Of a stretch of 64,000 nucleotides of DNA, positions 60,563 through 64,000 are shown one piece after another. Each line of letters starts with the position of its first letter. Within the stretch, counting starts at the first letter, position 1. Both the position numbers and the translations under genes were made by a program. The notes beneath the pieces are model-generated. The model saw only the letters and a list, made by a program, of their open reading frames with translations. It was not told the origin of the DNA and made no database searches. The DNA is from Aquimarina aquimarini (lineage in GTDB: Bacteria > Bacteroidota > Bacteroidia > Flavobacteriales > Flavobacteriaceae): the NCBI RefSeq assembly GCF_900299535.1, contig NZ_OMKE01000008.1, forward strand, positions 62,001 through 126,000, given 5' to 3'.

Positions 60563-61792
60563 TTATAACAAAGCTTTTGGGATTAGTTTTTTAGGTGTTT
60601 TTCGCTTTCTTCGCTGTTTGCTCGATCTACTGGTAAACCTGCCCAATTCATCTCTTTGAAGGCTTTTCCGTTTATTACTTCCAGTAGTTTTTTTAGGGAT
60701 TCCAGAAACAGCTTTTGCAGTTTTCTTCTTATTGGATTGTATGGCAATGGCAATTCCTGTTCCTACAATGGCGAGTCCCCCTATAATGACCAGCGTTTTA
60801 TTCTTTTCAAAAAAACTCTTTTTTTTCTCTGAGACTGCACTTTTTGAAGCAGGTAAGGGGGTGTTTCTTGAAACCACTGCTCGCGATGGTCTGACGGCTC
60901 TTCTTGTGATTGGAGAAGGACGTACTGCGGGTCTTCTGATTTCTCGTGGTGGAGGAAGTCGTGGAGTTGAAGGTTTGGGTTTTTGAAACAACTTTTTTGC
61001 CTGTTGCTTGATCTGTTTTGCTTTTCCAAAAATATTACCAATCTTTCCTACCAATGTTGCTATTCCTGCAACTGCTCCTGTCGCTGCGGCAATAGAAGCG
61101 CTTGTGGCAATAGCCCCTAATCCTTCTACCTGAATCTCATTATTCACAAAAGCCTCTACCATATCAGGATCAGACTCGACTACAAATTTCTCAAACGGAT
61201 CGTTATAAATAGTAGGCCCATCATCATCAAATGGGTTTCCTAAAGCAACACCACTTAAAGGTACTGCTCGGTCTTTATTCCCTTTTCCTTTAAGAATAGC
61301 TCTTTTTAGGTTTCTTTTTTTTCCTCCTGCGGTCTCATAAATCTTTTCTGCTTTTCGGATTGCTTTTCTCATTTTGGCAAACTTGCGCATATCACCTCCT
61401 CGTTTTCGTGCCGCTGCCTCACTCAAATATCCAAAACGTAGCTTGCTGGCAACTTTGAACATATTGATCTTCATGGCCAGTAAAAATCCATTACGAAGTA
61501 AAATCGTCGCTGGGTTTAAAAAACGATTAAAGGTTTTTACAACGGGTTTCACTACTTTTCTGGCAAATCGCTTTAAGCCTCTTCCAATCTTTTTAAAGAA
61601 ACCTCCCAATCCATCAATCACATAGATGTTTTCATCTATATCGGCATACATCACTACATTACCCTGATCATCTAATATCTCATAAGCAATCTCTGGAGGA
61701 TCACTCATCCCGTTGATATACTCACTACTATCTTGAATATCCATATGATCTATTCCTGTGCTATCAAATCCATCTAATCGGTGTAATTCCAT
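60563..61792 (-). CDS. Very basic membrane protein, candidate DNA-contacting virion protein
   Basis: A 409-aa protein with an acidic N-terminus (ELHRLDGFDSTGIDHMDI) and a highly basic first half (RGLKRFARKVVKPVVKTFNR; AARKRGGDMRKFAKMRKAIR). It has a Gly/Ala-rich hydrophobic stretch (about 232-255, IATSASIAAATGAVAGIATL) and a Pro/Arg-rich linker (about 285-325). A membrane helix (about 338-358, LVIIGGLAIVGTGIAIAI) and a Lys/Arg-rich tail follow. Such charge suggests contact with packaged DNA or a membrane. It follows the transglutaminase-like gene by 42 bp. Family unknown to me. Confidence 0.62.
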   Translation of the reverse strand: MELHRLDGFDSTGIDHMDIQDSSEYINGMSDPPEIAYEILDDQGNVVMYADIDENIYVIDGLGGFFKKIGRGLKRFARKVVKPVVKTFNRFLNPATILLRNGFLLAMKINMFKVASKLRFGYLSEAAARKRGGDMRKFAKMRKAIRKAEKIYETAGGKKRNLKRAILKGKGNKDRAVPLSGVALGNPFDDDGPTIYNDPFEKFVVESDPDMVEAFVNNEIQVEGLGAIATSASIAAATGAVAGIATLVGKIGNIFGKAKQIKQQAKKLFQKPKPSTPRLPPPREIRRPAVRPSPITRRAVRPSRAVVSRNTPLPASKSAVSEKKKSFFEKNKTLVIIGGLAIVGTGIAIAIQSNKKKTAKAVSGIPKKTTGSNKRKSLQRDELGRFTSRSSKQRRKRKTPKKLIPKALL

Positions 61793-61834
61793 AATCTTAC
61801 TATTTTAATAGTTATACTTTATAGCTCTCAAAAT

Positions 61835-62764
61835 CTACTCTTTGCGAGCTGTCTTTTTATTCTTTAAAGGGGATGTTTTTGGTGGCTTGGCCAGCATTTT
61901 TAAGACTCCAATTCCTGCGACAACCGATATGACAGAGATCATTAAAAAGTTGAACAGCTTAAAATCATCTTTCTCTGTAGGCTGACTGGTATCTTGTTGC
62001 TCATCAAAGCGAAAGGGGGAACTGGTTTTTCCATGTTTTATAGGAGTCGCCTGTTTTTTGACAGGAGGTTGTTTTGTGATCTTAAAAGGGGTAGCGCATC
62101 TATACTGCATGGTATTCTCTGAGATGATCTCTCGTAGTGGGATTGGTTTTTGTTGTAATGCATCTAAGCTGACATCTGCAATATCCACCCCACTAAGTGT
62201 TGTACTACCTTGTAGTAAAACAGCATTGTTGATAGGAATATCTTTTTTTTCTGAATATGGAACCTCGTGATTGAATCGATCTGTTACACAATCCAGAGTA
62301 ATCTGTTTACCTTCTGTAAAGACTACAGGGTATACATGTTGAAAATGTGATTTTCCTCCGTATTTAGTGATCCGAATCATAAATGGAATCCCTAGATTAG
62401 ATAGGATACTGCCTATAAATACAGTATAGCAATCACAATCTACACCAGTAGCTCGATCTGCCCATGTTCTGGATGGTCTGCGTACCTGTTCGATACCCGT
62501 GGCATCCATTTTATACTGAATATGACGGTATACAAAATTCCAGATATTCTTACAGCTATCCATTACACTATTGCCTTTTAGCCTTAAAGCCAGTTTATAA
62601 CTATCAGCTTTGGTTTGCTGGATCACTGCCTGTATTAACTTTAGAGTATCTTTTAATTGCGCTTTTCCTGTTTCTACAATGACCGTATCATGCCCAATAC
62701 TTTTAGGGATAAGTGCATCGTAGTGATGGCCTGTAGCGATATGTCGTTTGGTAGTAGCTTGCAT
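61835..62764 (-). CDS. Transglutaminase-like protein with C-terminal membrane anchor
   Basis: A 309-aa protein. Residues about 60-165 have the transglutaminase/papain-like layout: CKNIWNFVYRHIQYKMD, Cys110 in TGVDCDCYTVFIGSILSNL, His143 in FQHVYPVVFT and Asp158 in ITLDCVTD, which together form a full Cys-His-Asp triad. A long linker leads to one membrane helix (about 272-293) and a basic tail. Activity (protease, amidase or crosslinking) is unknown. Its start codon overlaps the stop of the upstream gene (TAATG). Entry- or maturation-related processing is plausible. Confidence 0.72.
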   Translation of the reverse strand: MQATTKRHIATGHHYDALIPKSIGHDTVIVETGKAQLKDTLKLIQAVIQQTKADSYKLALRLKGNSVMDSCKNIWNFVYRHIQYKMDATGIEQVRRPSRTWADRATGVDCDCYTVFIGSILSNLGIPFMIRITKYGGKSHFQHVYPVVFTEGKQITLDCVTDRFNHEVPYSEKKDIPINNAVLLQGSTTLSGVDIADVSLDALQQKPIPLREIISENTMQYRCATPFKITKQPPVKKQATPIKHGKTSSPFRFDEQQDTSQPTEKDDFKLFNFLMISVISVVAGIGVLKMLAKPPKTSPLKNKKTARKE

Positions 62765-63225
62765 TAGAGTTGTAATAGAATGGTATCTGTTTTTTCATAG
62801 GGTAATCCATTAACTCTGGTTATGATCTGAGTTTGGATAGGTAGTTGAATGGGATTTCCTAAACGAATGTCTTCAGATATCTGAACACCTAGTACTTGGA
62901 TCAGTGTCAACCATCCTGCCGACTGTATCTTTACATTAAAAGTCTTTTCACTATGTTCTGGAATCTCAATAATGGTATTCTCAATAGAAGAGGTACCTAG
63001 AATCTTTGATTTAAACAGAACTTTTACATACGGATGCTGTAAGTCTAATGCTATTGGATTTGGGTTTTGGAGTTTTACCTCTGCCGATAGTTCAAATCCT
63101 GTAAGGTTGATTTTATGGATCCGTACCTTAATACGAGAAGTGATATTTTTTCCTGCTTTTTGTAAACGGGATAAATATCGTATCGAAAAAAAAGCGGCCA
63201 AACCTCCAGCTATCCATTTGAACAT
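62764..63225 (-). CDS. LEA14-like (water stress/hypersensitive response) domain protein, first structural-operon gene
   Basis: A 153-aa protein with a short N-terminal hydrophobic segment (about 3-18, WIAGGLAAFFSIRYLS) and a LEA type 2-like beta domain: INLTGFELSAEVKLQNPNPI (the NPNP hallmark), VKVLFKSKILGTSSIEN, IIEIPEHSEKTFNVKI and a final NGLPYEKTDTILL. The domain is common on envelope-associated proteins; here it is probably membrane anchored. It is first in the minus-strand operon and overlaps the next gene by one base. Confidence 0.68.
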   Translation of the reverse strand: MFKWIAGGLAAFFSIRYLSRLQKAGKNITSRIKVRIHKINLTGFELSAEVKLQNPNPIALDLQHPYVKVLFKSKILGTSSIENTIIEIPEHSEKTFNVKIQSAGWLTLIQVLGVQISEDIRLGNPIQLPIQTQIITRVNGLPYEKTDTILLQL

Positions 63226-63385
63226 AATCCTTGTTTTTTTTCAAAGGAATATCAAAAAAAAGAGGATGAAAAATGGAAGATATTTATTGGTATATAAAAG
63301 TTGTTTTTTATAAAAATTGTAGTAATTTAAAGGGGTAGGAAGGGTAATAGGGGATAACTTTAATCGTTGTAACTCTTCACAACAC

Positions 63386-63415
63386 TAATGAACATTAAAT
63401 GATTTTAAATGACAA
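63386..63415 (+). repeat. Phased 10-bp repeat array 3 (divergent control region)
   Basis: TAATGAACAT, TAAATGATTT and TAAATGACAA stand exactly 10 bp apart, ending 6 bp before the ATG of the small HTH gene and about 160 bp upstream of the structural operon. The unit equals those at 42976 and 43032. The position suggests an operator that also overlaps the HTH translation start. Confidence 0.68.
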
Positions 63416-63421
63416 TAGGTT

Positions 63422-63592
63422 ATGCAATTTACTTTTAAAACAAAACAGGAATTAAGTGCGTTTTTAGGGATCAGTAGACAGACGTTACGCAGGAAACTCA
63501 AAGAAATTAAAGGACTCGATACGGGAAGAAGACAATTATTATACCCCTATGAGGTGCGAATGATATTTGAAGCTTTTAAGGTTTTTGAATGA
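63422..63592 (+). CDS. Small helix-turn-helix regulator or excisionase-like protein
   Basis: A 56-aa protein: a helix-turn-helix at about 8-27 (KQELSAFLGISRQTLRRKLK), a basic wing (GRRQLLYPYEV) and a last helix. It is divergent from the 18-gene operon and directly downstream of array 3, whose repeats it may bind. It resembles the 78-aa HTH protein at 52958 in layout. Excisionases, which bind phased direct repeats, are the closest functional analogy; transcriptional control is equally possible. Confidence 0.7.
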   Translation: MQFTFKTKQELSAFLGISRQTLRRKLKEIKGLDTGRRQLLYPYEVRMIFEAFKVFE

Positions 63593-63786
63593 TTTAAAGT
63601 ATGTGACTTGGGGATATCCTAAAGGAACGGAGCCTAAGATTAATCCGTTTGTATGAAAATCAAAGAAAAAGGAACTGCTAAATACTAGGAAAAACAATTC
63701 TAATTCCGCTAAATTTGTAAATAAATATACAGGAAATAAAAGGACATATATCCTATTTCATTGTTGTAGCCAATTTGAACAAACCT

Positions 63787-64000
63787 ATGGGAGTTAAAAC
63801 ATATCCAGCGATTGAAGGAAGTATTTTGGAAGGTTTGAGCCGAATTTTGGGAGATACAAATTATGGTTTGACTGGAACTGAAATAGGAAAATTTCTTCCC
63901 GAAGTTGGAATCAAAGATGTTGACTCAACTAACACAAAATGGAAAAGAATTTATAATGCTTTCGTAACGTATCAAAATGAAAAAAAGATTTCGAATAACA
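63787..64000 (+). CDS. TIGR02391-like (Ymh family) protein, 3' end cut by the window edge
   Basis: An open frame of 71 codons from ATG 63787 to the edge. The phrase SRILGDTNYGLTGTEIGKFL followed by TKWKRIYNAFVTYQN is the N-terminal block I recall from TIGR02391/Ymh-type proteins, which are often found near restriction and abortive-infection genes. The usual length is about 250 aa, so most is missing. It may be defence cargo of the element or a host gene beyond its right end. Family call from memory of the motif. Confidence 0.6.
   Translation, partial: MGVKTYPAIEGSILEGLSRILGDTNYGLTGTEIGKFLPEVGIKDVDSTNTKWKRIYNAFVTYQNEKKISNN

Larger units (their letters stand above)
42942..64000. mobile_element. 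Integrated element, probable tailless provirus (right end not located)
   Basis: This block begins after the gyrA-TPR terminator. It holds a tyrosine recombinase, a RecA-like ATPase, an orphan DNA methyltransferase, cargo genes and a long co-directional operon of small membrane, beta-rich and cell-wall-active proteins. The same 10-bp repeat array occurs at both ends (42976, 43032 and 63386). None of the tailed-phage hallmarks I would recognise is present, nor relaxase or conjugation genes. The left limit is set by an inverted-repeat candidate core at 42942. No matching attR was found before 64000, so the element may extend beyond the window. Confidence 0.75.

Noticed and set aside
53405..63225. 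Tailed-phage head and tail module
   Set aside because: No terminase, portal, tape measure or baseplate-like protein, no long coiled tape-measure gene, and most proteins are under 300 aa with membrane helices.
42883..63603. 11-bp direct repeat TTTAAAGTATG at 42883 and 63593 as att sites
   Set aside because: An 11-bp A/T-rich match over 20 kb is expected by chance, there is no extended similarity around it, and the inverted-repeat site at 42942 fits a recombinase core better.
63593..63786. Short coding-like stretch after the HTH gene (YVTWGYPKGTEPKINPFV)
   Set aside because: It has no start codon, ends after about 20 codons and cannot be joined to the HTH gene without a frameshift for which there is no evidence.

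Overview
The window is a low-GC chromosome segment of a marine-type member of the Bacteroidota, most likely Flavobacteriaceae. Two secreted proteins end in type IX secretion (T9SS) sorting domains. Promoters follow the Bacteroidota TTG-N19-TAnnTTTG pattern. MurA carries Asp at the usual catalytic Cys, and flavobacterial families (DUF4290, TamB-like, RecQ of about 630 aa) are present. An Aquimarina-like genus would fit, but that is a guess.

Layout. 0-2.1 kb: two lipoprotein genes on the minus strand, sharing a 31-bp upstream motif. 2.3 kb: a scrap of an IS1380-type transposase. 2.9-16.5 kb: a T9SS-exported repeat protein, rsmE, tsaD, a TamB-like giant protein, pfkA, an alpha/beta hydrolase and an internally duplicated secreted metallopeptidase of the basic secretory protein type. 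16.8-21.5 kb: a quinol-type nitric oxide reductase under an FNR-like palindrome, then a cluster of isochorismatase-like hydrolase, Crp/Fnr regulator, tautomerase and atypical SDR with a CRP-like palindrome between them. 21.6-28.1 kb: a MITE-like element, tRNA-Met, and housekeeping genes (START-like protein, class IV aminotransferase, YqgE, HU, fmt, recQ, NadR-like ATPase). 28.2-32.5 kb: a molybdenum hydroxylase operon (2Fe-2S subunit, Tat-exported large subunit, XdhC, MobA/MocA-like). 32.6-42.7 kb: DUF493, DUF4290, murA, clpC, gyrA and a TPR protein.

43 kb to the right edge: an integrated mobile element, the most unusual part of the window. A tyrosine recombinase with its own strong promoter sits at the left, beside a candidate attachment core and two oppositely oriented arrays of 10-bp repeats. 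A third array of the same repeat lies about 20 kb away, in front of a small HTH gene at the head of a long divergent operon. That operon (63.2 to 53.0 kb, minus strand) encodes about 18 small proteins: membrane-anchored LEA14-like and transglutaminase-like proteins, very basic and glycine-rich membrane proteins, a run of small beta-rich proteins that could form a jelly-roll capsid, a coiled-coil protein, an annexin-like repeat on a membrane anchor, a peptidoglycan-binding protein, and a lysis-type cassette (holin-like protein overlapping a signal-peptide-bearing CHAP/NlpC-type hydrolase, then a YkuD-like protein). I recognise no terminase, portal, protease, tail or tape-measure gene. The simplest reading is a tailless, possibly membrane-containing provirus of an undescribed group, or a domesticated derivative. 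Between recombinase and structural operon lie a RecA/RadA-like ATPase, an orphan C5 cytosine methyltransferase, a membrane-anchored exonuclease VII large-subunit homologue with an unknown partner (possible defence cargo), and several small membrane or lipoproteins. A TIGR02391-like gene starts at the right edge, so the element may run past the window.
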